DNA of 62,486 bases from Clostridia bacterium (GTDB taxonomy: Bacteria; Bacillota; Clostridia; Christensenellales; Aristaeellaceae), in NCBI GenBank assembly GCA_017473345.1, contig JAFULL010000047.1, positions 1 to 62,486 on the forward strand. Reading direction: 5' to 3'. The notes under the pieces were generated by a model, which ran no database searches, was not told the DNA's origin, and saw nothing but the letters and a program-made list of their open reading frames with translations. Of the stretch, positions 1-8,412 are shown in pieces. The translations under genes and the position numbers were made by a program. How positions within the stretch are numbered: position 1 is the stretch's first letter; every line of letters starts with the position of its first letter.

Positions 1-856
1 GGTTCTTCTTCTGCGGCATAATGCTGGAGCCGGTAGCAAAGCCATCGTCCATCACAGCAGTGCCGAACTCATTGGTGCTCCACAGGATGAGTTCCTCGCA
101 GAAGCGGCTGAGGTGCATCATGCAGGTGGAGGCAGCAGCCAGGAAGCTGATGAGGAAGTCGCGGTCGCTGACACCGTCCAGCGCGTTGTCGGTCACTTCG
201 GAGAAGCCCAGCAGTTCCGCCACGCGCTCACGGTTGAGCGGATAGCTGGTTCCAGCCAGCGCGCCGGAGCCCAGGGGCATGACGTCGGCCTCTTCATAGG
301 CGTTTTCAAAGCGCTTGACGTCGCGCATGAACATCTGCGCATACGCCATCAGGTGGAAGGCCAGGGTGATGGGCTGCGCCTTCTGCAGATGGGTATAGCC
401 CGCCATGATGGTGCCGGTGTGCTGCTCAGACAGATCGACGATCACGTCCAGCAGTTTCAACAGCAGCGCACGCACATTGGTGCAGGCCTGACGTGCATAC
501 ATACGCACATCCAGCGCCACCTGGTCGTTGCGGCTGCGGCCGGTATGAAGGCGCTTGCCCGCGTCGCCGATGCGCTCGGTCAGAAGCGCCTCCACAAACA
601 TGTGCACGTCCTCGGCGCCCATGTCGATAATCAGCTTGCCGGCACGGTATTCATCCAGAATTTCAGTGAGGCCCTTCACGATGAGCTCGCTGTCCTCTTT
701 GGAAATAATGCCCTGTTCACCAAGCATGGTGGCATGTGCGATGGAGCCGGTCACATCGCAGTCCAGCATACGCTGGTCAAAGGGAATGGAGGACTGGAAA
801 TCGTCCAGAAGTGCGTTGGTGGGCTTTTCAAAGCGCCCTGCCCAGAGTTTGGCCAT
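1..856 (-). CDS. argH: Argininosuccinate lyase, 3' end cut by the window edge
   Basis: Cleaves argininosuccinate to arginine and fumarate, the last step of arginine synthesis, in the cytoplasm. The protein begins [12 protein letters not shown] and includes [13 protein letters not shown] and, at the window edge, the fumarase/lyase superfamily signature [10 protein letters not shown], which carries the flexible catalytic serine loop. About 285 codons are present of the usual 460 or so; the rest lies left of position 1. The start ATG (854-856) has a good AAGGA site upstream. It follows the CNNM-type gene by 18 nt on the same strand, so it is probably co-transcribed with it and subject to the same leader. 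The identification is firm. Confidence 0.96.
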   Translation of the reverse strand, partial: MAKLWAGRFEKPTNALLDDFQSSIPFDQRMLDCDVTGSIAHATMLGEQGIISKEDSELIVKGLTEILDEYRAGKLIIDMGAEDVHMFVEALLTERIGDAGKRLHTGRSRNDQVALDVRMYARQACTNVRALLLKLLDVIVDLSEQHTGTIMAGYTHLQKAQPITLAFHLMAYAQMFMRDVKRFENAYEEADVMPLGSGALAGTSYPLNRERVAELLGFSEVTDNALDGVSDRDFLISFLAAASTCMMHLSRFCEELILWSTNEFGTAVMDDGFATGSSIMPQKKN

Positions 857-874
857 ATCGTTTTCCTTCTTTCG

Positions 875-2122
875 TCAAGCTTCGATCTGTGTCAGCTGGA
901 TCTCCTGCACATGGCGTTCGTCAGCCTTCAGCACCACGGCATGCCATCCGCCGCAGTCAAACGTGTCGCCGGACTGGGGAATCTTTTCGGTTTTTTCCAT
1001 CACCCAGCCGCTGACGGTGCTGGCCTCGGTTTCGTCCTCAATGCCCAGCTTTTCAAACATTTCTTCGGGATCGGCAGAGCCCAGCACATGGCAGCTTTTG
1101 CCGTTTTCGGACATGCGGAAGGGTTCTTCCACCTCGTCATGCTCATCCCAGATTTCACCGACCAGCTCTTCCAGAATGTCCTCCATGGTCACGATGCCCT
1201 CGGTGCCGCCGTATTCGTCGGCAACCACGGCCATCTGGCTCTGGGTCTTCTGCAGAAGCTTGAGGGTATCGCTGATCTTGGCGCCGGTGGGCACATAAAC
1301 GGCCTTTTTCATGATCTCGTTCAGGCTGAAGTCGCCACCCTTGCGCACGCGGTTGTAAAAGTCCTTCTGGTGAACGATGCCCACGATGTGGTCCAGCGTT
1401 TCCTCGTATACGGGCAGACGGCTGTAGCCGGCCTGCTCGAACTGGTCGGCAGCCTCAGTCACGGTAGCCTCCAGCGGCACGCCCTCCACCTTCACACGGG
1501 GCGTGAGGATATCGCCCACGTCCAGGTCGTGGAACTCAATGGCGCTCTTGAGCAGTTCCGTCTCGTCGGCATCCATGCCGCCCTCCTGCTCAGCCTCCTC
1601 CACCATGGTCATCAGTTCATCGGTGGTCAGGCCCTGCTCTTCCTTGAAATTGAAGATGCGGCGCAGCAGGCTCTTCCACTGGGTGAACAGCCAGTTGATG
1701 GGCTTGAGCACCTTCAGGCACAGGCGGATATAGGGTGTCACTCCCATGGCCAGCGTTTCGGGCATTTCCTTGGCGATGCTCTTGGGCGATATCTCGCCAA
1801 ACACCAGCACGATCACCGTGATCACAGCAGTGGACAGGCCTGCGCCGCCGTTGCCGATGAGGCTGACAAAAAACAGCGTGGCAATGGAAGACAGCGCGAT
1901 ATTGACGATATTGTTGCCCACCAGAATGGTGGAAAGCAGCTCGTCATAGTTTTCAGCAAGCGCCAGCGCAGCGGCAGCGCGCCTGTCGCCATGCTCGGCC
2001 ATGTTTTTGAGCCTTGTGCGGTTGAGGGTGGAAAAAGCGGTTTCCGTAGCAGAGAAGAAGGCCGACAGGGCGACCAGTACCAGCATGGAAACGATCTGCC
2101 AGGTGATTTGCTGACCAGACAT
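875..2122 (-). CDS. CNNM/CorC (hemolysin C family) membrane protein with CBS pair
   Basis: 415 residues in the standard order of the family: an N-terminal CNNM/DUF21 membrane domain of about 190 residues with [16 protein letters not shown] near the start and [11 protein letters not shown] at the end of the helices, then a CBS pair ([40 protein letters not shown]), then a CorC_HlyC C-terminal domain from about residue 335. Family members include Mg2+ exporters or Mg2+/Co2+ efflux regulators; the old name hemolysin is misleading. Substrate cannot be read from sequence. AAGGAGG precedes the ATG. The gene is headed by a long structured leader with an intrinsic terminator, so expression is likely regulated by attenuation. 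Confidence 0.92.
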   Translation of the reverse strand: MSGQQITWQIVSMLVLVALSAFFSATETAFSTLNRTRLKNMAEHGDRRAAAALALAENYDELLSTILVGNNIVNIALSSIATLFFVSLIGNGGAGLSTAVITVIVLVFGEISPKSIAKEMPETLAMGVTPYIRLCLKVLKPINWLFTQWKSLLRRIFNFKEEQGLTTDELMTMVEEAEQEGGMDADETELLKSAIEFHDLDVGDILTPRVKVEGVPLEATVTEAADQFEQAGYSRLPVYEETLDHIVGIVHQKDFYNRVRKGGDFSLNEIMKKAVYVPTGAKISDTLKLLQKTQSQMAVVADEYGGTEGIVTMEDILEELVGEIWDEHDEVEEPFRMSENGKSCHVLGSADPEEMFEKLGIEDETEASTVSGWVMEKTEKIPQSGDTFDCGGWHAVVLKADERHVQEIQLTQIEA

Positions 2123-2363
2123 GGGTTGGGGTCCTCCTTAAAAAGTACCAACGTCAAAAAGCCCGTTGCCGCATCACACGGTCAGGCGGGCTGATGACGA
2201 TTGTATGGATGCGCTTTTTTGAAACACAAACAGACGGTCACGCATCTGACCGCCTACCACCGGAGTGTACACAAAGCCTGCCTCACCCGTGCATAACGGG
2301 GGCTTCAGACTGGCCGGATCGCCGTCCACGGCGAGATCACACTCCTTACTATCCAAATGGGAT
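2123..2363 (-). promoter_or_regulatory. Long structured 5' leader with attenuator; candidate riboswitch of unknown class
   Basis: About 240 nt of leader lies between the promoter and the CNNM gene. Read as RNA it has a closing stem (2339-2345 with 2262-2268), inside which are a 6-bp hairpin (2319-2334) and a 5-bp hairpin (2286-2300). Next comes hairpin 2235-2252, then a U-tailed terminator (2153-2192). The segment 2246-2252 can pair either within its own hairpin or with 2179-2185 in the terminator 5' arm, which is the logic of a transcription attenuator. I do not recognise the motif as M-box, yybP-ykoY, T-box, SAM, TPP or cobalamin class. Confidence 0.6.
2153..2192 (-). terminator. Attenuator hairpin in the CNNM-gene leader
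   Basis: On the minus strand AGCCCG pairs with CGGGCT (2187-2192 and 2160-2165) with a small inner stem, followed by a U run. It sits about 30 nt upstream of the start codon of the CNNM gene, so it can only serve as a conditional terminator in the leader. It could also stop stray transcription. Confidence 0.6.
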
Positions 2364-2369
2364 GCAGTC

Positions 2370-2398
2370 AGTGTACCATATACGCAAAAGATTGTCAA
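2370..2398 (-). promoter_or_regulatory. Sigma-A promoter of CNNM-argH unit
   Basis: TTGACA (2393-2398), 17-bp spacer, TACACT (2370-2375) on the minus strand. Expected transcription start is near 2363. It is back to back with the aldehyde dehydrogenase promoter; the two -35 boxes are 10 bp apart. Confidence 0.8.
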
Positions 2399-2408
2399 AT
2401 ATCCCGCC

Positions 2409-2437
2409 TTGCAAGCATCCTCAAAGCCTGCTACAAT
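2409..2437 (+). promoter_or_regulatory. Sigma-A promoter of aldehyde dehydrogenase
   Basis: TTGCAA (2409-2414), 17-bp spacer, TACAAT (2432-2437). The predicted start is near 2444, leaving a leader of only about 17 nt that consists almost entirely of the AAAGGAGG ribosome site. Confidence 0.78.
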
Positions 2438-2460
2438 ATTTGCACAAAGGAGGAGTGATC

Positions 2461-3831
2461 ATGGATGATTTTGCAATGCTCGTGGCCTCGCAGCGCGAAT
2501 TTTTCCTGACCGAAGCCACAAAGCCCTATGCATACCGCATGGAAAACCTCAGAAAGCTGGCCGGATGGATTGAACGGAACGAAAGCGACATTTTGCAATC
2601 TCTTACGCAGGATCTGGGCAAATGCGCCTACGAAGGGTACCTGACTGAAGTCGCCATCGTCAAGCAGGAATTGAAGGACGCCATGCGTCACCTGAAGGGC
2701 TGGATGAAGCCCCGGCGCGTGCCGACTGCCATCGGCCAGCTTCCAGGTGCATGCCGCATTCTCAGCGAACCCTACGGCGTAACGCTCATCATGTCGCCGT
2801 GGAATTACCCCTTCCAGCTGACCGTCGCGCCGCTCATCGGCGCCATCTGTGCAGGCAACTGCGCTGTGGTCAAGCCGTCGGCCTATTCTGCCGCCACTTC
2901 TGCACTCATCAAGCGCATGGCGGACGAGCTGTTTGATCCGGCCTATATTGCGGTGGTCGAAGGCGGACGCAGGGAAAATGCCGGGCTGCTGGAGCAGGCG
3001 TTTGATTTCATCTTCTTTACCGGCAGCCCGTCGGTGGGCAGGCTGGTGATGGAAAAAGCCGCTGCGCACCTTACGCCTGTCAGCCTTGAGCTGGGCGGCA
3101 AAAGCCCGGTCATCGTGGACGAAACGGCCGACATTGACCTTGCCGCCAAACGCATTGCGTGGGGCAAGTGCTTAAACGCCGGTCAGACCTGCGTAGCGCC
3201 CGACTATGTGCTGGTGCATCACAGCCGTGAAACGCAGCTGGTGGATGCTCTTATCCGCGAGATTCGCGCCATGTACACCAGTGCGCCGCTGGCCAACCCC
3301 GACCTGCCCAAAATCATCAACCAGCATCATTTCAACCGTCTGGTGGGACTTCTGCAAAGCGGCGTCATCAGCCACGGCGGGCAGATCGACATGGCCGCGC
3401 GCCGCATCGCGCCCACCATTCTCACCGACGTGCAGCAGGATGATCCCGTTATGCAGGAGGAGATCTTTGGCCCCCTGCTGCCCATTCTGACCTATACCAA
3501 GCTTGACGACGCCATTTCGCAGATCCGCAGCCGTCCCAGGCCGCTGGCGCTGTACCTGTTCACTCGCAGCAAAGAGGTGGAACAGAAAGTGCTCGGCGAG
3601 GTCAGCTTTGGCGGCGGATGCGTCAACGACGTGGTGCTGCACCTGGCCACCAGCCACATGCCCTTTGGCGGCGTGGGCGAAAGCGGCATGGGCGGCTATC
3701 ACGGCAAGTTCAGCTTTGATGCCTTCTCGCACCAGAAGAGCATTCTCAATCGTTTTGCCAAACCGGACGTTCCCCTGCGCTATGCACCCTACAGTGAGTC
3801 CAAAATGAAGCTGCTCAAAAAGCTGCTGTAA
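2461..3831 (+). CDS. NAD(P)-dependent aldehyde dehydrogenase (class 3/YwdH-like)
   Basis: 456 residues; oxidises an aldehyde to the acid. Cytosolic or membrane-associated like other class 3 enzymes, with the C-terminal basic/Leu-rich tail LLKKLL. Visible elements are SPWNYPFQL, GSPSVGR of the cofactor fold, the glutamate motif LELGGKSPVIV, the catalytic cysteine in NAGQTCVAPDYVL, and EEIFGPLLPI. The start MDDFAMLVASQ is chosen over longer upstream frames because AAAGGAGG lies 7 nt before it and an upstream start would lie before the promoter. Monocistronic between its own promoter and a terminator. The physiological substrate is not evident. Confidence 0.93.
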   Translation: MDDFAMLVASQREFFLTEATKPYAYRMENLRKLAGWIERNESDILQSLTQDLGKCAYEGYLTEVAIVKQELKDAMRHLKGWMKPRRVPTAIGQLPGACRILSEPYGVTLIMSPWNYPFQLTVAPLIGAICAGNCAVVKPSAYSAATSALIKRMADELFDPAYIAVVEGGRRENAGLLEQAFDFIFFTGSPSVGRLVMEKAAAHLTPVSLELGGKSPVIVDETADIDLAAKRIAWGKCLNAGQTCVAPDYVLVHHSRETQLVDALIREIRAMYTSAPLANPDLPKIINQHHFNRLVGLLQSGVISHGGQIDMAARRIAPTILTDVQQDDPVMQEEIFGPLLPILTYTKLDDAISQIRSRPRPLALYLFTRSKEVEQKVLGEVSFGGGCVNDVVLHLATSHMPFGGVGESGMGGYHGKFSFDAFSHQKSILNRFAKPDVPLRYAPYSESKMKLLKKLL

Positions 3832-3840
3832 CACACAAAA

Positions 3841-3867
3841 AGAGAAGCCTTTCGGCTTCTCTTTTTT
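3841..3867. terminator. Terminator between convergent genes
   Basis: AGAGAAGCC tttc GGCTTCTCT followed by six T. Sits between the converging aldehyde dehydrogenase and Eis-like genes; the A run on the other side lets it work in both directions. Confidence 0.85.
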
Positions 3868-3868
3868 A

Positions 3869-5017
3869 TTACACACGGTCCTGACCGTTCCACGAAAGCG
3901 GCAGCGGCAGCCATGCATTCAGCAGGGAATCCTGCGGGATGCACGCCAGCGCCGACGGAATGATCGGCCCGAACAAAAACTGCGTTGCGCTGCGGTGGTC
4001 AAGCGTGATTTCAGCAGGCGCATCGGTACGGCGTACGCTGGCCTTCTGGTCTTTGACGGTCATCTCCAGCGTGCCCCATCCCTTGACAGCGACGGTCGCC
4101 GTACCTTCGGGCAGCTTGCGCTTCAGGCAGGCCAGATCCAGCAGCGCTTCCGTCACACGGTCCCAGTGGATGATCTTGAACATGCTGGCAGGCTCCACGT
4201 TCCATTCCTCGCAGATGGCAAACGCAGCCTGCACCGCTTCATCCGTGGGAGAAAGCTGGAAGCGCACCTGCGGCACATCCGCATGCAGCAGCCACGAGGC
4301 CAGCACGTCCACCGCAGAAACGCCTTCCTTTGCGCCCTGTTCGGCGATCGCCTTGCCATCCGCGGCGGCGCACACATAACCCACGGGTTCGCCCTTGGCG
4401 TTCAGTGCCAGATAGGGCTTATGCTCCCACGCACGCATGCTCATGTAGAAATCAAGATGCGTCTGGCGCAGCGCATAAATACCGCTGCGCTGCTGGCAGC
4501 TGCGCGCAAAGGCAACGCCCTCATGATCATCTCGAGTAATCTCGCGGAAGGTGTATACCTCCGCCGCCGGATTTTCGTCCACGTTACGGCGCGTGAGTTC
4601 AAAATGATAGGTCGCGCCGGCATGGTCATACCCAAAACGGTTGTAGCGGGAACGCAGTCCGCCCAGGCGAGAGGCGTCCGCGCCGATACGCTCCAGTTCC
4701 TGCATGGCGGCGTCCATCATGGCCTTCATGCAGCCCTTGCCGCGCGCCTCCTGCAGCGTGCCCACATTGCCCACGGTGGAAAACACCAGTTCATGCCCGG
4801 CGATGTTTACCGGCAGCGCATATACGCCGATGACCGCAATCAGCTTGCCGTCCTCGCGCACACCAAAATGCTTTTGCATGTAGTCGTGTTCGCGCGACCA
4901 CATGATGGGCAAATGCTTTTCAAAATCCGCAATATGCGTAGGGGTGGTGAAGGAGCGGTTGAGCACCTGCAGCACTTCATCGTAATCTTTTTCCGTCAGG
5001 CGTTCCACATTGATCAT
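3869..5017 (-). CDS. Eis-like GNAT N-acetyltransferase
   Basis: 382 residues with the architecture of Eis-type acetyltransferases: an N-terminal GNAT domain (FSTVGNVGTLQEARGKGCMK is the acetyl-CoA loop, with R/GxGxM), a second degenerate GNAT fold, and a C-terminal SCP2-like domain beginning around residue 285 (GWGTLEMTVKDQKASV). Mycobacterial Eis acetylates amines, including aminoglycosides, using its C-terminal carboxylate; in Clostridia the natural substrate is mostly unknown. Its ATG overlaps the stop of the DUF3795 gene (ATGA, 5014-5017), so the two are translationally coupled. Confidence 0.87.
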   Translation of the reverse strand: MINVERLTEKDYDEVLQVLNRSFTTPTHIADFEKHLPIMWSREHDYMQKHFGVREDGKLIAVIGVYALPVNIAGHELVFSTVGNVGTLQEARGKGCMKAMMDAAMQELERIGADASRLGGLRSRYNRFGYDHAGATYHFELTRRNVDENPAAEVYTFREITRDDHEGVAFARSCQQRSGIYALRQTHLDFYMSMRAWEHKPYLALNAKGEPVGYVCAAADGKAIAEQGAKEGVSAVDVLASWLLHADVPQVRFQLSPTDEAVQAAFAICEEWNVEPASMFKIIHWDRVTEALLDLACLKRKLPEGTATVAVKGWGTLEMTVKDQKASVRRTDAPAEITLDHRSATQFLFGPIIPSALACIPQDSLLNAWLPLPLSWNGQDRV

Positions 5018-5301
5018 ACGGTTTTCCCTTCTGAAGAGCAGTCTTCGTTTTTCCAGTCGGTCAGCTGTTCAATTCGGGTTCCTTCGCTGTTGGTGGCGGG
5101 GTCGAATGCAAACTCATGCAGCTGTTTGCAGGGGAAGCGGTCGCACTGGCCGCAGTGCTCCTTGCCCTTGCCCTCCACACAGTTTTTGATGGAGCACTTT
5201 TTGTCCCAGTAGGGCTTCTTGATTTTCAGGCAGCCCTCGCATTTCATGATTTCGCGCCACTGGCATTCACTGCACAAAAGACCGCAGCGGGATTCTACCA
5301 T
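5014..5301 (-). CDS. DUF3795 small cysteine-rich protein
   Basis: 95 residues with nine or ten cysteines spaced as in DUF3795: RCGLLCSECQW, MKCEGCLK, KKCSIKNC, HCGQCDRFPC. The pattern suggests metal (zinc or Fe-S) binding but no function is known. It opens a two-gene unit with the Eis-like acetyltransferase and has its own strong promoter and an AAAAGGAGTG ribosome site. Confidence 0.85.
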   Translation of the reverse strand: MVESRCGLLCSECQWREIMKCEGCLKIKKPYWDKKCSIKNCVEGKGKEHCGQCDRFPCKQLHEFAFDPATNSEGTRIEQLTDWKNEDCSSEGKTV

Positions 5302-5339
5302 TGTATATTCACTCCTTTTCGGAACGGATCGTTGCTTCG

Positions 5340-5368
5340 AGTATAACAGGGCCTTGGGGCGCTGTCAA
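5340..5368 (-). promoter_or_regulatory. Sigma-A promoter of DUF3795-acetyltransferase unit
   Basis: TTGACA (5363-5368), 17-bp spacer, TACT-ended -10 TATACT (5340-5345) on the minus strand, with TG one base before the -10. Divergent from the dnaD-like promoter, 7 bp away. Confidence 0.85.
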
Positions 5369-5375
5369 CCGTGCT

Positions 5376-5403
5376 TTGCAAGCGCCAAAAACTGTGGTAT
5401 ACT
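5376..5403 (+). promoter_or_regulatory. Promoter of the dnaD-like operon
   Basis: TTGCAA (5376-5381), 16-bp spacer, TATACT (5398-5403). Predicted start is about 5410, giving a short leader before the AAAGGAG at 5425-5431. Confidence 0.7.
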
Positions 5404-5442
5404 GATGATAACTGCCCTTTGGTGAAAGGAGAAACTGCACGC

Positions 5443-6948
5443 ATGTCTGCATTTGAAACCGCCCGCGCGAGCCTGATGTGGGACGCCACGCCCGTATCCA
5501 ACGCCTTTTTATGCGAATTTATGCCCGCCGCGCCGGAAGGACATGTGAAGGTGTATCTTTACGGACTGATGTGGGCGCGCAGCGGCTTTTCCGACGGCAC
5601 CGACCAGTTGGAGGACATGAGCCAGGTGCTGGGCATGGATCGTGATGAGATCGAACGCGCCCTGCGCTACTGGGAGCGCTGCCGTCTGGTGGAGCGCATT
5701 CAGGACCTGCCTCCGCGCTACCGCTTTGTAAGCGTGCCCATGGTGCACCTGCAGCGCGAGCAGCTGCCCCACGACGACGATTACGAAGCCTTTGCCCAGG
5801 CGGTGTATGCGGCCTTCGGCGACCGGCGCAAGCTGCACGGCGGCGAAACGGTGCTGGCCTTTGAATGGGTGGAGCAGTACAAATTGCCTGCCGAGGTGGT
5901 GCTGATGCTCATCCAGCACATGATCGCTACCCGCGGCGTGAAGTTCAGCTTCAAGGAGGCCGAAAAGGTCGCCATCGACCTGTGTGAGGAAAAGGCCTTT
6001 ACCGTGGAGGCCGCCGAGGCTTACTTTAACCGTTCCGCAGCCGCCAAAAAGGGCGCGCGCAAGGTGCTGACCCATCTGGGCCTCAAGCGTTCCCCCACCA
6101 ATGACGAAATGGATCTTTACAGCAAGTGGACTATTGACTGGGGCTTTAACCCCGACGCCATCCGTGAAGCCTGCAAGGAGCTTACCAAGATCGCCAACCC
6201 GAACTTCGGCTATCTGGACAAGGTGCTGGAAGGCCTGCGCAGCCGCAGCACCACCAAAACCCTTACCGACCGTCATGTGCAGCAAACGCTGCAGGGCGAT
6301 CAGGCCGAGATCATGCAGGTGCGAGAATTTCTGCAGACGCTTGGCATTTCCATGGCCGTGGTCGATGAAGGCCTGCGTCTGCAGTACAATGCCATGGCGC
6401 GCGAGGGAGGTCACGAGCTGGTGATGCTGGCTGCGCGCGAGGTGGTCACCCACAGCAAGGTTCACACCATCGACAATGTGGCAAAACTGCTGGATTCCTG
6501 GGCCAAGCAGGGCATTGTGAGCGTGGAGGGCGCAAACGCCTATCTGGCCGAGGTGGAAGACCTCAATGCGCAGATCCGCGACCTGATGAAGATCGCTTCT
6601 GCGCAGGGCGGCTGCACGCTGCTCAACCGCAGCTATCTGAAGCAGTGGCAGAGCGAATGGCGCATGCCGCAGGCGCTCATCGAGCTGGCGGCCCAGCTTT
6701 CTCGCGGAAAGACCAAACCCATGCAGTACATGCACGCTTTGCTTTCCGGCTGGCACGACGAAAGCATTGCCAACGTTGAAGAAGCCCTTGCTGCGCATAC
6801 GCGCCGCGTTTCCCAGCCGCAGGACGCAAAGTCCGCCGCCCCTGCTGCAAAGCGCGTGGTGGAGCAGCAGTACGAGCAGCGTTCCTACGATCCGTCCGAA
6901 TATGACGACATCACCCCCGAACAGCTTGAGGAGATGACGAAGCTATGA
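5443..6948 (+). CDS. DnaD-domain primosomal protein
   Basis: 501 residues. Members of the DnaD/DnaB family remodel origin DNA and help bring the helicase loader to the chromosome in Bacillota. An N-terminal winged-helix-like region (GLMWARSGFSDGTDQLEDMSQVLGMD, about residues 35-95) is followed by a first DnaD-like segment around 135-200 and a second around 225-280, which ends in ANPNFGYLDKVLEGL. Start MSAFETARASL is chosen because AAAGGAG lies upstream and a longer frame would begin before the promoter. It overlaps the helicase-loader gene by 4 nt, which supports a role in replication initiation. Confidence 0.88.
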   Translation: MSAFETARASLMWDATPVSNAFLCEFMPAAPEGHVKVYLYGLMWARSGFSDGTDQLEDMSQVLGMDRDEIERALRYWERCRLVERIQDLPPRYRFVSVPMVHLQREQLPHDDDYEAFAQAVYAAFGDRRKLHGGETVLAFEWVEQYKLPAEVVLMLIQHMIATRGVKFSFKEAEKVAIDLCEEKAFTVEAAEAYFNRSAAAKKGARKVLTHLGLKRSPTNDEMDLYSKWTIDWGFNPDAIREACKELTKIANPNFGYLDKVLEGLRSRSTTKTLTDRHVQQTLQGDQAEIMQVREFLQTLGISMAVVDEGLRLQYNAMAREGGHELVMLAAREVVTHSKVHTIDNVAKLLDSWAKQGIVSVEGANAYLAEVEDLNAQIRDLMKIASAQGGCTLLNRSYLKQWQSEWRMPQALIELAAQLSRGKTKPMQYMHALLSGWHDESIANVEEALAAHTRRVSQPQDAKSAAPAAKRVVEQQYEQRSYDPSEYDDITPEQLEEMTKL

Positions 6949-7943
6949 CCAGCGAACAGATTTTGCTGCAGCTGCATCAGGAATATGCCCGCAGGCGCGA
7001 GGACAACATGCTGCTGTTTGAGCAGCGTCAGGCGCAGGCCTGCGAGCAATGCCCCGGCCTGCGTGAGCTGATCACCGCGCGCCACACCGCCGTGATGGCC
7101 GGCGTGCGCGCCACGCTGCTCAATGCCCGCAAGGATGGCGGCGCAGCCTCCGGCATGGCGCAGCGCATGGCTGACATGAACCGTCAGATCACCGACAAGC
7201 TCACTCAGCACGGTCTGCCGCAGGACTATCTGCAGCCCATCTACACCTGTCCCGATTGCCGCGATGAGGGTTACATTTACGATCCTTCCCGCCGCATGTG
7301 CGACTGTCTGCGCAAGGCCTTCAATCAGCGCCTGCTGCAGGAAAGCGGCATTGCCGGCGACATGCACACCTTTGCCGATTTTGACGAAACGCTCTTTTCT
7401 GACGAAACCGACGAGCGCGGCCTGAGCCAGCGCAAAGCCGCCGTTGCCATCCGCAACGTATGCGAAGCCTATGCCGACAGCTTCCCCGCCACGCCCGTGC
7501 GCGACCTGCTGCTGATGGGCAAAAGCGGCCTTGGCAAGACCTTCATGCTGCAGTGCATCGCCCACCGTGTGGCGCAGCGCGGCCATCTGCCCACCTGTAC
7601 CAGCGCCTACCGTCTGTTTGAGCTGGCGCGCCGTGCCTATATGGAAAATGACTCTTCCATCCTCGCGCCCATGATGGATGCGCCGCTCCTGCTCATCGAC
7701 GATCTGGGCACCGAGCCCCTCATGAACAACGTGACCGTCACCCAGTTGTTTAACCTCCTCAACGAGCGTCAGCTGGCCGGCCGTCACACCGTCATCAGCA
7801 CCAACCTCACCATGAGCGAGCTGCAGGAGCGCTACACCGAGCGCGTCACCTCCCGCTTCCTCGACGCCACCGGCTGCCGCAGGCTGCTATTCATCGGCGG
7901 CGACATTCGCCGCAACCTCAAACGGAAGGCGGACAACGCATGA
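6945..7943 (+). CDS. DnaI/DnaC-type helicase loader ATPase
   Basis: 332 residues; an AAA+ ATPase expected to load the replicative helicase. The N-terminal half holds a zinc-binding motif (YTCPDCRDEGYI...MCDCLRKAF, about residues 100-125) typical of clostridial DnaC/DnaI homologues. The C-terminal AAA+ core has Walker A GKSGLGKT, Walker B LLIDDLGTE and the sensor segment TNLTMSELQERYTERVTSRF. ATGA overlap with the dnaD-like gene before it (6945-6948) and with the ArsC-like gene after it (7940-7943): all three are translationally coupled. Confidence 0.92.
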   Translation: MTSEQILLQLHQEYARRREDNMLLFEQRQAQACEQCPGLRELITARHTAVMAGVRATLLNARKDGGAASGMAQRMADMNRQITDKLTQHGLPQDYLQPIYTCPDCRDEGYIYDPSRRMCDCLRKAFNQRLLQESGIAGDMHTFADFDETLFSDETDERGLSQRKAAVAIRNVCEAYADSFPATPVRDLLLMGKSGLGKTFMLQCIAHRVAQRGHLPTCTSAYRLFELARRAYMENDSSILAPMMDAPLLLIDDLGTEPLMNNVTVTQLFNLLNERQLAGRHTVISTNLTMSELQERYTERVTSRFLDATGCRRLLFIGGDIRRNLKRKADNA

Positions 7944-8290
7944 ACATTCAAATTTACGTCAGCAAAAAGAACCCCGACGTGCTCAAAGCCGAGCGCTTTT
8001 TCAAGGAGCGCCGCATTCCCTATCAGCTGATGGACCTCAAAAAGCACAAGCTGGGCCAAAAAGAGCTGGACACCTTCATCCGCGCCGTTGGTGCGCAGGC
8101 GCTTGTTGACCGTGAAGGCAAGAAAGCTCTCGAGCGTCCTGTCGCCCACATGAGCGACGAACGCTACATCGCCGCCGCCCTTCTGGACGATCCCTCCGCC
8201 CTGCGCACCCCCATCGTACGCAACGGCGCAAAAGTCACCGTCGGCGCAGACGAGGAGACCTGGAAAAAGTGGGTCGAAGACGCGAAGTAA
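7940..8290 (+). CDS. ArsC/Spx-fold protein lacking the catalytic cysteine
   Basis: 116 residues of thioredoxin-like ArsC/YffB type: beta strand QIYVSKKNPDVLKAERFF, then LGQKELDTFIRAVG, and RTPIVRNGAKVTVG, which matches the conserved RxPIVxxG segment. The N-terminal Cys of arsenate reductases and the CxxC of Spx are both missing; KNPD stands in their place. Oxidoreductase activity is therefore unlikely, and a binding or regulatory role is more plausible. It is the last gene of the dnaD-dnaI unit, coupled by a 4-nt overlap. Confidence 0.8.
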   Translation: MNIQIYVSKKNPDVLKAERFFKERRIPYQLMDLKKHKLGQKELDTFIRAVGAQALVDREGKKALERPVAHMSDERYIAAALLDDPSALRTPIVRNGAKVTVGADEETWKKWVEDAK

Positions 8291-8388
8291 GGGGGGGAAG
8301 ACGACGTTGGGAGGCGCTGCCTCCCACGCCCACCGCTCAAGGGCTGTCGCCCTTGAGAATCCCACCATTAGGACAAGGGTTCCTTTTT
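8291..8388 (+). repeat. Intergenic element with two GC-rich hairpins
   Basis: Two perfect inverted repeats in tandem: GGGAGGC gct GCCTCCC (8309-8325) and CTCAAGGGC tgtc GCCCTTGAG (8336-8357), then AATCCCACC. From general familiarity this two-hairpin form resembles dispersed intergenic repeats in GC-rich Clostridia, but only this one copy is in the window. Confidence 0.45.
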
Positions 8389-8412
8389 AGACAGCGGAAG
8401 CTGTCTTTTTTG
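8389..8412 (+). terminator. Terminator of the dnaD-dnaI-arsC-like operon
   Basis: AGACAGC ggaa GCTGTCT then a T run, between the plus-strand operon and the convergent methyltransferase gene. Confidence 0.82.

Noticed and set aside
113-2194. A 693-codon plus-strand frame opposite argH and the CNNM-type gene.
   Set aside because: It covers two well-identified minus-strand genes plus their leader, and its translation is His/Gly/Leu-rich shadow sequence with no family resemblance.
2123-2363. 6S RNA or M-box identity for the CNNM leader.
   Set aside because: No long rod-like closing stem expected of 6S RNA, and none of the conserved M-box core segments could be aligned by eye.
2174-2398. A 74-codon minus-strand frame in the CNNM leader.
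   Set aside because: It starts within the -35 box of the promoter and has no ribosome site; the region is better explained as a structured leader.
2194-2460. A longer aldehyde dehydrogenase start.
   Set aside because: The added residues would begin upstream of the clear promoter at 2409-2437 and lie in the opposite-strand leader; the internal ATG at 2461 has an ideal ribosome site.
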